From contig NZ_RAQQ01000021.1 of NCBI RefSeq assembly GCF_003610785.1, positions 62,001 through 126,000 of the forward strand: a DNA stretch of 64,000 bases, in the 5' to 3' direction. The first letter of the stretch is position 1. The number at the start of each line of letters is the position of its first letter. Source of the DNA: Micromonospora globbae. Lineage in GTDB: Bacteria > Actinomycetota > Actinomycetes > Mycobacteriales > Micromonosporaceae. The notes under the pieces were generated by a model that did no database searches, was not told the DNA's origin, and was given only the letters and a program-made list of their open reading frames with translations. Positions 1 through 8,877 of the stretch are shown here, piece after piece. The position numbers and the translations under genes were made by a program.

Positions 1-531
1 CTGGCCGTTGCCGGCTGTGCTGCCGGTGGCCAGCCCGAACCGGCCACGCCAAGCACCTCCGCCGTGACGACCGCCACCACGGCTGCATGCGTACGGCCGC
101 CAGTGCAGCCTGGGTTCGCCTACGCCGACCCGGGGGAGGTGTGCCGCCGGTTCGTGGCAGCCATGTACAGCGCCGACACCCGGAGCGACGCCGGGCCGGG
201 CGACGCCTACGGGAGGGCCGTCAGCTTCGCCAGCGGAGCATTGGCCGGGCAGAGCGCGGCCGCAGAGCTCGACGGCCGATGGCTGGCCTGGTCGGCCCAC
301 CGTGCCTACCTTGACGCGCACGTGGAGCCCTTCGTCGACGCTCAGCTGCCGCCGGACACGGCGATCACTGCCCGGCGCGCGGTCCGCGTGACCGCCACTG
401 CAGTCGGCGAGGACGGGTGGCGGGGCTGGACCGAGCACAGCGTCGCCGACTGCGTCCTTCACCGAGGCGGTCCTGACGGGCCCGGGTGGCGGGTCACGGA
501 CTACGAAATCCGCCAGGCGGGTTTGCGGTGA
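1..531 (+). CDS. Lipoprotein, NTF2-like size, 5' end outside window
   Basis: The reading frame is open from the first base of the window and stops at 529-531, so the true start lies upstream. The first visible residues read LAVAGC, a lipobox with Cys at visible residue 6, followed by a Pro/Thr/Ser-rich spacer. This indicates a secreted lipoprotein missing only its N-terminal signal residues. The GTG at 64 is internal. The remaining 150 or so residues are a compact domain with no catalytic motif that I recognise; size and pattern suggest a small alpha+beta, NTF2-like fold (inference). Its stop overlaps the GTG start of the NlpC/P60 hydrolase, so the two are translationally coupled. Such lipoprotein-hydrolase pairs occur in actinobacterial conjugative elements. 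Confidence 0.75.
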   Translation: MAVAGCAAGGQPEPATPSTSAVTTATTAACVRPPVQPGFAYADPGEVCRRFVAAMYSADTRSDAGPGDAYGRAVSFASGALAGQSAAAELDGRWLAWSAHRAYLDAHVEPFVDAQLPPDTAITARRAVRVTATAVGEDGWRGWTEHSVADCVLHRGGPDGPGWRVTDYEIRQAGLR

Positions 532-1580
532 CCCGTTTGTGGCCCCTACTGGCCGGGGGCATCGCCGTTGTGGTGCTCGCGCCGCTGGCGCTGGTAGTGC
601 TGGTCGGCCTCGTAGTGCTCGGAGCCAACCCGACAATGGCGTGCACCGTCAGCCCGCCTACCGCATCGGTTAGCTCCACGCCGGGGTGGAGCAGCCAGGG
701 CCCGTGGAACGCCGAGCAGGTCGGCAACGCCGCGATCATCGTGTCCGTCGGCGCCGAGATGGGGGTGCCCCGCTACGGCTGGGAAATCGCCGTGGCGACT
801 GCGATGCAGGAGTCAACACTTCGAAACCTCGGCCACCTTGGCGTGGACAACGACCACGACTCCCTCGGGCTGTTCCAGCAGCGACCCAGCCAGGGCTGGG
901 GCACGCCGGAGCAGATCCTCGACCCGCGCTACGCGTCCCGGAAGTTCTACGAGCACCTGGTCAAGGTCGACGGTTGGCAGAACATGCCGCTCACCCGGGC
1001 CGCGCAGGCGGTGCAGCGGTCCGCGTACCCCAACGCGTATGCGAAGTGGCAGCCAGAGGCGCAGCAACTCGTGGCGGTGGCCAGCGACGGCTTGAACATC
1101 GTCTGCACCAGCGACGGCGGGGACGGGCTGCCGCCCCTGGACGATGCGGGCCTGCCCGACGGGTTCACCCTGCCCACCGACCCGCAGCTACGGGCCGTCA
1201 TCTCATTCGCCCTCGCCCAGAGGGGCAAGCCGTACGTGTGGGGCGCCGAGGGACCAGACAGCTACGACTGCTCGGGGTTGATGATGGCAGCCTGGGCCAA
1301 GGGCGGCGTGAAGATCCCGAGAGTCACGGCGGACCAGGTTCACACCGGCGTCGCCGTCACCTCCCTGGCAGCGATGCGGCCCGGCGACCTGATCTTCATA
1401 CCCGGCTCCGACGGCACCATGGCTCGCCCTGGTCACGTCGGCATGTACATCGGCATCGACCGTCGTGGCCGCCAGTACCTCATCCATGCGCCGAGAAGCG
1501 GTGACGTCGTCAAGGTCGTCCCCGTCACCAACTGGAGTCGGCAGGTCGCCGCGATCCGACGGCCAATGGGGGTGGCGTGA
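528..1580 (+). CDS. Membrane-anchored transglycosylase-like/NlpC-P60 cell wall hydrolase
   Basis: Bifunctional peptidoglycan hydrolase of 350 residues. One transmembrane segment lies at residues 7-34. A lysozyme/SLT-like region follows (about 55-195), with the sequence AMQES placing a likely catalytic Glu and the GLFQQRPSQGWG segment typical of this family. After a Pro/Asp linker, the C-terminal domain (about 230-350) is NlpC/P60 (C40): Cys248 in YDCSG, His303 in GHVGMYIG and His320 in LIHAP form the expected triad. The GTG at 528 is chosen because it overlaps the upstream stop (GTGA); an in-frame GTG at 486 would lie inside the upstream gene. Proteins with this SLT-NlpC layout (Tn916 Orf14-like, VirB1-like) open the wall locally for conjugation machines, so this may be the end of such a module. 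It could equally serve the Tad pilus. Confidence 0.9.
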   Translation: MTRLWPLLAGGIAVVVLAPLALVVLVGLVVLGANPTMACTVSPPTASVSSTPGWSSQGPWNAEQVGNAAIIVSVGAEMGVPRYGWEIAVATAMQESTLRNLGHLGVDNDHDSLGLFQQRPSQGWGTPEQILDPRYASRKFYEHLVKVDGWQNMPLTRAAQAVQRSAYPNAYAKWQPEAQQLVAVASDGLNIVCTSDGGDGLPPLDDAGLPDGFTLPTDPQLRAVISFALAQRGKPYVWGAEGPDSYDCSGLMMAAWAKGGVKIPRVTADQVHTGVAVTSLAAMRPGDLIFIPGSDGTMARPGHVGMYIGIDRRGRQYLIHAPRSGDVVKVVPVTNWSRQVAAIRRPMGVA

Positions 1581-1765
1581 TGTATGTAGGTTTTCACTGA
1601 GGGTGTCGGTTTCTCAGATCCGTGCCGGCACCGATGCCGATTCCGACAGGGTGCGAGAGCCCGTTCGGTGTAGCGTCGAGCTGTATCGATCTAAAGCCAG
1701 CACGATCTCCGCATGCCTGGGCAGGACGGCGTTCGCCGCTGAGGCCCGGCCGGTCCGGAGCCGGC

Positions 1766-3010
1766 TCACCCGATGGCGGTGAACGCGGCTGTGCCTTGGC
1801 TGCTGGGGTTGGTGGCGATGCCGACGTAGCCGCTGACGAGGTACGGTGCAGCGCCGGGGGTGGGCTGCCGGTCGGCGCCGGTGCGGGCGTCGAGGACCAG
1901 GGGGCCGTTGTCGGTGGTGCCGTAGACGGCGCCGTGCCAGGCCGTGGTGACCTTCACGGCGGTGCGGTTGGCGGCCGTGTCGGGTAGTTCCCACAGCAGC
2001 TTGCCGGTTTGGGCGTCGTAGCCGCCGGTCCAGTTGTCCGCGGCGCAGACGGTCGTGCTGGTCTGGTCGTAGTGGCAGGTGAGCTGGTAGGACGCAGGGC
2101 CGGAGGACTGTCCGGACTCGACGGCGGCGCCGGTGGCGGACGCGACGAGCCGGTAGTAGGCCCTGCCGTTGCCGTAGTCGCGGCCGGTGACCAGGACGTG
2201 CTTCGGGCCGGCCGGCTGCACCCGAACCTCGGTGCTGTCCTGCGGGTCGGTCCAGCGCTGGTTGCCATCGGTGGCGCCCACTCCGGCGGTGCGGAGTTTG
2301 ATGCCGGCGGAGTCGACGGCCAGCGAGCCGACGGCGACGTCGCCGGCGACGGTGGTGGCCGTGAAGTTGACCTTATTCCAGGCCAGGGTTTTGCTGGTCA
2401 GGTTAATGCCGTAGGTCGTCGTGCCGGCGCGAACCACGACGACCGAGCCGGCGGTACCGACGACGGCGGTCGGGCCCGTGGCGTCGGCGGGCACGTCGAC
2501 GACGATGGCGGGCAGCCGGCTGGCGTCGACGGCGCTCACCGCGGTCAGCTCGATGGCGGTGCGCGCCGGCGTGGTCCCCTGGCCGGGAATGCTAACCGGG
2601 AAGGCGGCCAGGGTAGTGGGCTGGCCGGCGACGTCGGCGAGCACCGGCGGGCCGGCCAGGTCTCGGTGCGCCACGTCGTCGGCGACCTTGTTCTCCGGGG
2701 AGATGGTGGCCCGTACCGTGCCGGTCAGGGCGTCGACGGCGAGCAGACCGGTCGCCGTGGCGGCGAACAGGGTGGTGTCGTGCAGGACAGCGCGGCGCCC
2801 GAGCACCTCGACCCCGCTCGTCAGCTCGGCGGGCAGCGGTACCGGGGCGGCCGGCTCGAAGCGGGTGGGCGGGTCGTAGCTCGGCCGGGCGGTGGGTGAG
2901 ACGGAGGCGGACGCCTTGTCGCCGGGCGCGGGTGTGCCGCTGCTGCCGCACCCGGTCAGGGCCAGGGCTGCGATGAACGCGGCGACCGTCCTGCGGCTTG
3001 AAGGTCGCAT
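1766..3010 (-). CDS. Secreted lipoprotein with PQQ-like beta-propeller repeats
   Basis: Predicted 414-residue lipoprotein. The N-terminus MRPSSRRTVAAFIAALALTG is followed directly by the lipobox cysteine, and then a Ser/Pro-rich spacer. The body has repeated beta-rich segments with AxxGxLLAVDALTGTVR- and YDAQTGKLLWELP-type motifs, characteristic of PQQ/WD-like beta-propellers. There are no obvious catalytic residues, so a structural or binding role at the outer membrane face is inferred. The ATG at 3010 is chosen because GGGAGGAA sits just upstream and the signal peptide begins there; the open frame continues to 3319 but that part has no signal sequence. It is convergent with the NlpC/P60 gene. 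Confidence 0.85.
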   Translation of the reverse strand: MRPSSRRTVAAFIAALALTGCGSSGTPAPGDKASASVSPTARPSYDPPTRFEPAAPVPLPAELTSGVEVLGRRAVLHDTTLFAATATGLLAVDALTGTVRATISPENKVADDVAHRDLAGPPVLADVAGQPTTLAAFPVSIPGQGTTPARTAIELTAVSAVDASRLPAIVVDVPADATGPTAVVGTAGSVVVVRAGTTTYGINLTSKTLAWNKVNFTATTVAGDVAVGSLAVDSAGIKLRTAGVGATDGNQRWTDPQDSTEVRVQPAGPKHVLVTGRDYGNGRAYYRLVASATGAAVESGQSSGPASYQLTCHYDQTSTTVCAADNWTGGYDAQTGKLLWELPDTAANRTAVKVTTAWHGAVYGTTDNGPLVLDARTGADRQPTPGAAPYLVSGYVGIATNPSSQGTAAFTAIG

Positions 3011-3591
3011 CCGTGTTCCTCCCCACTGAATCTGCCGATGATCGGTGTCCCGTGATGCGTCCTGCCGCGATTTGCCGGTTGCCCGGAGGTCGGCCGGCGC
3101 ACCCGTGCGGACGGCCGTCGCGGTCAGCCCTGCTCCGGCCTGTCCTGCTCGCCCGTGCCGAATCGGCGGTTGCCGCCGGCGGCGATGGCCGCGAGCCGGC
3201 TGGCGAGAGTGCGGACGGTGCCCTGCTCGCCGGCCAGGCGCTGTTCCAGTTGCTGGCGGCTCTGCTCGGCCAGATCGAGCTGCGCCTGCTTGCTGTGCAA
3301 GGCACGGTGCGTCGGTCATACGCCCAACCTTCAGCGACCCGCCGCAGGCGAGCGCGGGAGATTAAGCCGGTAGGTCACCGGCGGCAAGGGCCGCGTCATG
3401 ATCCGATCCAACCATTTCGCCGCGATCGTCGCCGCCCCTGCCAGCCCCGCACCGCGAAGAAACGAAACGGTCTTGAGGTCAATCGCGACATCTTCGTGAG
3501 AAGCAATCGCTCCAGTGCTGGTCCACGCGACCGTCGCTGACAAGATCCACGAGAACCTACAGTGTAGAGTCTCAGAATCGATGGGGCACTT
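3011..3591. other. Intergenic stretch with two weak minus-strand small ORFs
   Basis: About 580 bases between the beta-propeller lipoprotein and the GIY-YIG gene. Two minus-strand frames look weakly protein-like but have only TTG starts. One is 3331-3543 (70 residues, hydrophobic patch GAGLAGAATIAAKWLDRIM). The other is 3124-3300 (58 residues, starting LHSKQAQLDLAEQ), which is rich in Gln/Glu/Arg/Leu and would form a coiled coil. Neither has a convincing ribosome binding site. They may be a degenerate two-gene unit or chance frames. No other element was recognised. Confidence 0.3.
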
Positions 3592-4104
3592 TTAGGCAGC
3601 TTGGCCACTGTCCGGCCAGGGGCTATCTCCTTGAGACACACTGAGGAGTGCTTGCTGATCGTTCCAAAGGTTCCGCGCCCAGGTCTGTGATCTCTCGCGC
3701 CGGCTCTCCTTCTTGGCTTCCCAGCCGACGACGATCGGGGCGATGCCTACCTTGGCGCGATGCCATTCGATCAGCCGGGACTCGAGGACGAGCGCGTCGG
3801 CGTAGTCGATGGTTGGCAACCAGCCGACGGTTGCGCCGAGGGTCTTGAGCATGTGAACGACGGACACCTCCCAGCGGTCTTCGGGGTCGTACTTCACGAT
3901 CCAGTCGTCATAGTCGGCGAGCCGCCGGGCAAGTGACGCTGCGGAGCCGATGTAGAGAACGCCGCCTTGGACCGACCACACGTAGACGCCGGGCTCTGCA
4001 GGCCGCGTGCCATGGTTCCAGCTCCTCGCAGCGCCGAAGTGGCGCTCCAGCGCGGGTGCGAGCTCGATAACCTCAAGGACCTCGACCGATACCAATGCCG
4101 TCAT
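3592..4104 (-). CDS. GIY-YIG-like domain protein
   Basis: A 170-residue protein with a GIY-YIG-type signature: GVYVWS at residues 39-44 and LYIGSAASLARRL at about 50-62, with Arg60 or Arg61 in the usual position and a possible metal-binding Glu in LVLESRLIEWH near residue 107. GIY-YIG domains cleave DNA with one divalent metal. Here no second DNA-binding domain is visible and the protein stands alone, so its target is unknown. The start at 4104 is preferred over 4152 because the conserved part begins soon after it; the extra 16 residues have no homology-like pattern. It is transcribed toward the lipoprotein gene and separated from it by the poorly coding stretch 3011-3591. Confidence 0.7.
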   Translation of the reverse strand: MTALVSVEVLEVIELAPALERHFGAARSWNHGTRPAEPGVYVWSVQGGVLYIGSAASLARRLADYDDWIVKYDPEDRWEVSVVHMLKTLGATVGWLPTIDYADALVLESRLIEWHRAKVGIAPIVVGWEAKKESRRERSQTWARNLWNDQQALLSVSQGDSPWPDSGQAA

Positions 4105-4349
4105 GGCGACAGGGTACGAATGGGGTACGACAACTCGTTTCATGGTCGGCAACGTTTGGGCATTACGACCCGCACGCGCTCGTCGGCTTGCCGCCGGTCA
4201 CTCCCGCTGAGCCGTCGCCGCCCAAGCGCAACTTATCGAGGAAACCGACCGTCGGGCTACATGGCGCAACTCCGGCTGGAGGCCCGAGCATGTTGCTTCG
4301 CTGCATATACGTGGTCAAATCGTAGGGTGTTGACTGTTGACGCCGCGGA

Positions 4350-5150
4350 CTACCCAGGCGGTGCCCAGGCTAGCAGCGCGAGCATCACGACCGCGCCAGC
4401 GATGAAGAACGGACCCACCGCAATGTGCGCGCCGAGACGTATGCGCCTGCCGATCAGAAGAACTACCCCCACCAGCCCAGCGCTCAGTAATCCTAGATAC
4501 ACCCCAGCGAGAGCGCTGCTCCAGCCCCACCACCCGAGCAGAGCGGTCACCGAGATGAGTAGCTTGATGTCGCCAAGGCCCATGCTGCGGCTCCCCATGA
4601 TCAGTCCCAGCACCAGGAACGCTGCAGCGGCGACGGCAGCGCAGATCACCGCGTCGAACAGGTGGTCCCACGAGGCGTCGGTGGCAGCGCCGACCGTGAG
4701 CAACGCGAACACGCCGGCGACCGCCGGAAGTGTGAGGATGTCAGGTAGGCGGTGCACCTGGGTGTCGATGAACACGAGCGGCACCGCGCACCCGGCCCAC
4801 CACAGGCCGGCTAGCATCACTGGGATCGTTGGAGCGGCGAGAACGACGGTGACCACCGCCACCACGGCACAGAGCTCCAGCAGGTACGGGACCGCACCAA
4901 CTCGGTGGCGGCACCGGCCGCATCGGCCGCTTGGCAGCAGCGATGTCCAGCCAGGGCTATTTGGGCCCACCTCGACCCCGCAGTGACCGCAGCTGCGCTG
5001 GCTGCTCTGGCCAGCCGGTACTGCCAGCCGAACGACCAGCCAACGCAGCAGTGGCGCCACAGCGAGGATGAGCAGGAGCGACGTGATCCTGCCCGGCGCA
5101 CGAGGGGCGTCGCCCGACCGCGTCGGCGACAGCACCGGCGAGCCGCTCAT
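4350..5150 (-). CDS. A24-family prepilin peptidase (TadV/PilD-like)
   Basis: Polytopic membrane aspartyl protease of 266 residues that cleaves, and possibly methylates, type IV-like prepilins. It carries the two active-site aspartates of the family: Asp129 in FIDTQVHRLPD and Asp194 in MGLGD (GxGD motif). A cytoplasmic four-cysteine zinc motif, Cys54/Cys57 and Cys77/Cys80, is typical of the longer PilD-like enzymes. Several transmembrane helices occupy residues 22-45 and 85-262. The ATG at 5150 overlaps the stop of the upstream MpaB-type gene (ATGA). The Tad operon at 8878-20129 has no prepilin peptidase of its own, so this enzyme is the likely processing partner (inference). Confidence 0.9.
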   Translation of the reverse strand: MSGSPVLSPTRSGDAPRAPGRITSLLLILAVAPLLRWLVVRLAVPAGQSSQRSCGHCGVEVGPNSPGWTSLLPSGRCGRCRHRVGAVPYLLELCAVVAVVTVVLAAPTIPVMLAGLWWAGCAVPLVFIDTQVHRLPDILTLPAVAGVFALLTVGAATDASWDHLFDAVICAAVAAAAFLVLGLIMGSRSMGLGDIKLLISVTALLGWWGWSSALAGVYLGLLSAGLVGVVLLIGRRIRLGAHIAVGPFFIAGAVVMLALLAWAPPG

Positions 5151-6019
5151 GCCCTGCTTCGGTCGGTCGAGTGGTCCTGCTGGGGGCCGAGCTGGCTGAT
5201 CTCGTACCCGTCGGGGTAGGTCTTGGTCTTGATCCCGTCGGCGAACATCGCTGTCGTCCGCGGCTTGCCGAACCAGCGCTGCAGCCGGGAGCGCCCCTTC
5301 AGCGCGAGGTGTAGACCAGCCCTGACAGGCCAGGCGGGCGGATCGACCTGCATCGCGGCTCGCAGGCGCTCGTCGTACAGGGCGCCGACCAGGGCGTTGC
5401 CCAGCGGTGCGAGTGGCTTCGGGATGCGGGTGAGCATCAGCATGCGGGTGGCCCGTTCGATGGCCGCTGCGTCGTCGTTCGGCTTCAGGTGGGCAGCGTC
5501 GTGGGCGTCGAACCAGGTTGCGAGCGCCTCGTAGGAGTCGGGGATGTCGGTGATGCCCATTCGGCGGCCGAGCTCCCGGTAGAAAAGGTAGGTGGCCTGC
5601 CGTTCGTGGCAGCATGGGCGGCGCCAGCCGTAGCGCTGCAGCCATCGGGTCGGGATCACCACCAGGCAGCCGAGGACGTAGAGGTAGTCGTCGTTGCTGA
5701 TGTCGTACGGGCGGTGGATCTGGTTGACGCGTCGCAGCGCGTCGCGGCCTCGCGGCTGCTCGAAGCCGTTGAGCAGCATTTCGTACATCAGGAGACCGGT
5801 GTCGTCGATCCGCTTCTGGGTGCGCTCGGTCAGCTCGCCGGTGGCGGTATGCACTGCGGCGATCGACGGGATGGAGAACGACCGGTTGAAGGCGAGGTTG
5901 AGCCCGAGCTTCATGTCCCACGGGAACTCGTATCGCAGCATCGTCTGGTAGATGGCCAGGTACTCGCGCTCGGGGTCGAGGGCGCGGATGCGAGCGAGGT
6001 TGGCGTAGCGGGCCTTCAT
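5147..6019 (-). CDS. Oxygenase MpaB family protein (DUF2236)
   Basis: A 290-residue protein of the MpaB/DUF2236 group, related to latex-clearing heme oxygenases and mycophenolate-pathway MpaB. Recognisable blocks include YEFPWDMKLGLNLAFNRSFS, TGELTERTQKRIDDTGLLMY and RVNQIHRPYDISNDDYLYVL, the last carrying the conserved histidine region expected to bind heme (family knowledge). The substrate is unknown. The ATG at 6019 overlaps the stop of the MAB_1171c-type gene, and its own stop overlaps the prepilin peptidase start, so it sits inside a tightly coupled operon. The upstream extension of the frame to 6211 lies inside the preceding gene and is rejected. Confidence 0.85.
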   Translation of the reverse strand: MKARYANLARIRALDPEREYLAIYQTMLRYEFPWDMKLGLNLAFNRSFSIPSIAAVHTATGELTERTQKRIDDTGLLMYEMLLNGFEQPRGRDALRRVNQIHRPYDISNDDYLYVLGCLVVIPTRWLQRYGWRRPCCHERQATYLFYRELGRRMGITDIPDSYEALATWFDAHDAAHLKPNDDAAAIERATRMLMLTRIPKPLAPLGNALVGALYDERLRAAMQVDPPAWPVRAGLHLALKGRSRLQRWFGKPRTTAMFADGIKTKTYPDGYEISQLGPQQDHSTDRSRA

Positions 6020-7245
6020 CGTCGGGCGTCTCCAAGCGGGATCTGCGAGGCGGGGAGATGTCGGGACGCGGTGAGCGTCCGGGCCACCACGGGTGATCGG
6101 GCGTAGGCGAGGGAGACGAGCGTCAGCCAGGACACCTCGCCGGCGTAGCCGCCGGAGGGACGATGCAGCTCGTCCGCGGGCTGGGGGAGTTCGACGGCAC
6201 GGCCGGCGCAATGGGCACGCAGAGCGCAGGCCAGGTGGGCAGCCTCAACCGCGGCTCGCTGCTCCTCTGCGGTCAGCTCAGCCTGCTCGGCGAACTGCTC
6301 GGCCAGCTCTGTCACCCTGGCGTCCATGTAAGGGCGCAGGGCGAGTCGCGCGTCCCGGATCTCGGCGACGCGGCGGGTCAGGGCGTAGTCGATGTCCCGC
6401 ACGGCCGTGAGGGGTCGGCGCAGGCTCGCATCGAGTTCGAGTTCCGGCAGGGCGGTGATGAGGTCCCGCCAGAGTGGTTCCAGCCGCCGGTAGCAGCGGA
6501 AGTCGTCCCAGCGTCGTGTGATCGTGAGGATCGGACCCCACGCGGGCATGGTGAGGCCGACCATCATGAGCAGCGCGCTGATGGTCACCAGGACCGAGGC
6601 GATCTCCCGTTCGCCCGTCGGCCGGTGGCCGCTCCAGTAGGCGATCAGGTACACGATCTTGTTGATGCTGTAGAGCAGGGCGAAGGCGGCGCCGACAGCC
6701 GTGACGCGAAGGCCTCGGCGCAGCCAGGGACGCCCGCAGATCCGGGCGAAGCGCCAGCACAGCCGGGAGATGTCGATGCAGTAGGCGAAGAAGCCGAGCG
6801 CAATGAAGACCAGCAGGTACGCGGTCACCGCGGGGTCGGTGGCGTACTCGACCGTGAGGAGCACCGGGGTGTCGTAGGTGAGCGTGTAGGCGAACAACCC
6901 GGCCATGGTGAGGAAGGCGCAGCTGGTGACCAGTATCCAGCGTCGGGTGCGGGCGGCGGCCTTCCACCTTGGAAGCGCAAGGTGGAGCAGCATGCTCTCG
7001 GCACTCGCGGCGATCGTCATCGCGCAGGCATGGGAGAGGACCTTGGCCAGGTTGGGCAGGCCCGACGTGCGGTCGATCGAGGCTGCGAGGGGCGGAACGG
7101 CGAGCGTAATCCCGACGGCGAAGGCTCCGATGGCCACGCAGATCGCGCCGCGCGCGTGGCTGGGATGCCGGCGCTGGAGCCGCAGCATGTACCCGAATGC
7201 GGTCCAGCCAGCGAGGGCGCAGATGGCGTACAGGGCGGTATCCAT
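6016..7245 (-). CDS. MAB_1171c-like seven-helix membrane protein
   Basis: A 409-residue integral membrane protein. Seven hydrophobic helices fill residues 1-240: ALYAICALAGWTAFGYML at the start, and the sixth and seventh around ALLYSINKIVYLIAYW and VLVTISALLMMVGLTMPAW. A cytoplasmic C-terminal helical domain of about 160 residues follows, with a WDDFRCYRRLEPLWRDL segment. This layout matches the MAB_1171c family (DUF6545), usually labelled a putative transporter without biochemical proof. It lies 5 bases after the ImmA/IrrE gene and overlaps the MpaB-type gene. The XRE-IrrE-MAB_1171c-MpaB order recurs in Actinobacteria, which supports a shared but undefined function. Confidence 0.8.
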   Translation of the reverse strand: MDTALYAICALAGWTAFGYMLRLQRRHPSHARGAICVAIGAFAVGITLAVPPLAASIDRTSGLPNLAKVLSHACAMTIAASAESMLLHLALPRWKAAARTRRWILVTSCAFLTMAGLFAYTLTYDTPVLLTVEYATDPAVTAYLLVFIALGFFAYCIDISRLCWRFARICGRPWLRRGLRVTAVGAAFALLYSINKIVYLIAYWSGHRPTGEREIASVLVTISALLMMVGLTMPAWGPILTITRRWDDFRCYRRLEPLWRDLITALPELELDASLRRPLTAVRDIDYALTRRVAEIRDARLALRPYMDARVTELAEQFAEQAELTAEEQRAAVEAAHLACALRAHCAGRAVELPQPADELHRPSGGYAGEVSWLTLVSLAYARSPVVARTLTASRHLPASQIPLGDARR

Positions 7246-7250
7246 CAGCG

Positions 7251-7823
7251 CTACCAGTCGGGGTGTTCCAGCGAGCGCCGCAGCCGGCCGTACAGCTCGG
7301 CATGTCGGCTATCCAGCGGTGAGTCGTCCTGCTCGCTACCGCCGCTGTGTGCCCGTCGAAGAAGCAGCGAACCGATCATCTCGGCCTCACGCTCCTCGGC
7401 GGCGGCATAGTTGCTGCGACCGAGGCTGCGTTGGACCAGCTCCGGGTCGAGGTCTGGCAGCAGCAGCCGCGAGGCGTCCGGATCCAGAATCTCGGTCGTC
7501 CGATGACCGGCGATCAGGTGTCCCAACTCGTGCCCGATGATCAGCATCTGATGCAGCGGCGAGGTGTCCTGCTCGAAGAAGATGGCGTCGAAGTCGCCGG
7601 TCGGTACGAACATCCCGCACACCGTGTGTGCCGGCAGGCTGATTGGGACCAGGTGGATGGGGCGGCCGCGTCGTTCGCCGAGAATCTGGCACAGCATCCG
7701 GATGTCGGACCGTTCCGGCACCTCCAGGTCGGCGAGCAGTCTCTCGCAGCGCTTGCGTAGTCGGTTCAACGTCACGTCAGCGTTCTCCCGCTCATTGGCG
7801 TGCTGCCACCGAAGGATCAGCAC
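7251..7823 (-). CDS. ImmA/IrrE family zinc metallopeptidase
   Basis: A 190-residue protein with the zinc motif HELGH at residues 98-102, followed by a downstream acidic helix AAAEEREAEMIGSLLL that supplies the third zinc ligand in this family. ImmA/IrrE peptidases cleave or de-activate a cognate XRE repressor, and an XRE gene lies directly upstream, ending 2 bases before this start. The start is the GTG at 7823, preceded by GCAGG with a 5-base spacer. The pair probably forms a protease-repressor switch for the downstream membrane and oxygenase genes (inference from family and context). Confidence 0.85.
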   Translation of the reverse strand: MLILRWQHANERENADVTLNRLRKRCERLLADLEVPERSDIRMLCQILGERRGRPIHLVPISLPAHTVCGMFVPTGDFDAIFFEQDTSPLHQMLIIGHELGHLIAGHRTTEILDPDASRLLLPDLDPELVQRSLGRSNYAAAEEREAEMIGSLLLRRAHSGGSEQDDSPLDSRHAELYGRLRRSLEHPDW

Positions 7824-7825
7824 TG

Positions 7826-8347
7826 CTACCTGCGTTCACCAGGCGCGTCGCTCGCACTCCCAGAGCCCGAACCCTCGGCCACGGCCCGCAAGCGCGCCAC
7901 CATCTGCTCGATCAGCTGGGTGTCGGTGGCGGAGAGTCCACTGTCGGCAAGCACCTGGCGTAGCGCCACCTGCTTGATATCCATCCGACGGAGCTCGTTG
8001 AGGAGTCCGATCTGGTCCTGGACTCGACGTGCTGCCGCCTCGTCGACGAAGTAGCCGGGGCTGACGCCAAATGCGGTGGCCAGGGCCCGCACGTGCGACA
8101 TCCGGGGATCGCCGGCCACGCCGCGGCGTAGCTCTCCAATGTAGGCCGCGCTGATCGTGACACCGGTAGCGTCCGCCGCTGCGTTGATCTTATCGGCGAT
8201 CTCCTTATTGGTGTACCGGCGTCCGGGTTCGTCGGAGTCGCTGAGCTCCTCCGGCGTGGGGCGAATCTTGTCGAACAGGTACTCCAGCCTGGCGGCCAGC
8301 GTGTCGAGGGGCGGCAACTCGAGCTCAACCTGCTGATCTTCGACCAT
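7826..8347 (-). CDS. XRE-family transcriptional regulator
   Basis: A 173-residue regulator. A helix-turn-helix lies at about residues 45-100, running from YTNKEIADKINAAA through GVTISAAYIGELRRG to ALATAFGVSPGYFVD, close to the EspR/XRE pattern. The C-terminal third is a helical tail ending in Ser/Gly-rich residues. A strong ribosome binding site, GGAGGGTGAAG, precedes the ATG at 8347. It heads the operon running down to the prepilin peptidase and sits opposite the Tad pilus operon, so it is well placed to control both directions. Its partner is the ImmA/IrrE protease encoded next. Confidence 0.85.
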   Translation of the reverse strand: MVEDQQVELELPPLDTLAARLEYLFDKIRPTPEELSDSDEPGRRYTNKEIADKINAAADATGVTISAAYIGELRRGVAGDPRMSHVRALATAFGVSPGYFVDEAAARRVQDQIGLLNELRRMDIKQVALRQVLADSGLSATDTQLIEQMVARLRAVAEGSGSGSASDAPGERR

Positions 8348-8877
8348 GATTCTTCACCCTCCAGCGACCTAAACAACAGTGTCGCATCTATAAGCGTACG
8401 CGAAACAGATGTTGACACGCGTACCGAGCGTGAGCGTATGATCGCCACTGCGTTGAGCAACGCCTGTTTAGCGAAGGCGGCGTCCGCTCAACGACCGTGT
8501 TTCGGGGGTCGACAGTTGGCCCACGGATCCGAACGGGGGTACGGCCGGTGGGAGGGATCAACTCCACAAAGGATGGAACGGGGAATCCAACTCCCAGCAC
8601 CCGCTGGCCCTCGCGGCGGGCAGTTCGGGGCAACCGGGAGCGGCACCCCGGCCCGGACGCCGTCGACCGGAGGGGGCGCTGGGCCGCACGGTAGGGACAC
8701 CTTCGGGCGGCCCAGCACCCAGCGGGCTCCAGCCATCTGGCATAGGCACGTCCGCCGGCGAGCGGCCAGTGGCGTCCGTAGGTCGGCGAAGCGACCACAA
8801 CGCACCGGGGCTGAGCGCCCGACCACGCATCGCCAGCGGCAGGTGAAGGCCATGCCAGCCATCAGAGGAGATACGCC
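8348..8877. promoter_or_regulatory. Divergent promoter region and long structured leader
   Basis: This 530-base gap separates the XRE operon (leftward) from the Tad operon (rightward). A plus-strand promoter-like pair is TTGACA at 8412-8417 and TATGAT at 8437-8442 (19-base spacer). On the minus strand TATAGAT (8386-8392) could be the -10 for the XRE gene. A short palindrome, GCGTACGC, lies at 8394-8401 between them and could be an XRE operator. The remaining 430 bases form an apparent untranslated leader with a strong hairpin: a 10-base perfect stem, 8678-8687 with 8707-8716. No coding frame here looks real. Confidence 0.4.

Noticed and set aside
2009..2899. Plus-strand frame opposite the beta-propeller lipoprotein
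   Set aside because: Gly/Val/Arg-rich shadow of the lipoprotein gene, which has a signal peptide and ribosome binding site.
8450..8877. c-di-AMP (ydaO) riboswitch before the Tad operon
   Set aside because: The expected conserved blocks are not present; only a general hairpin was found.
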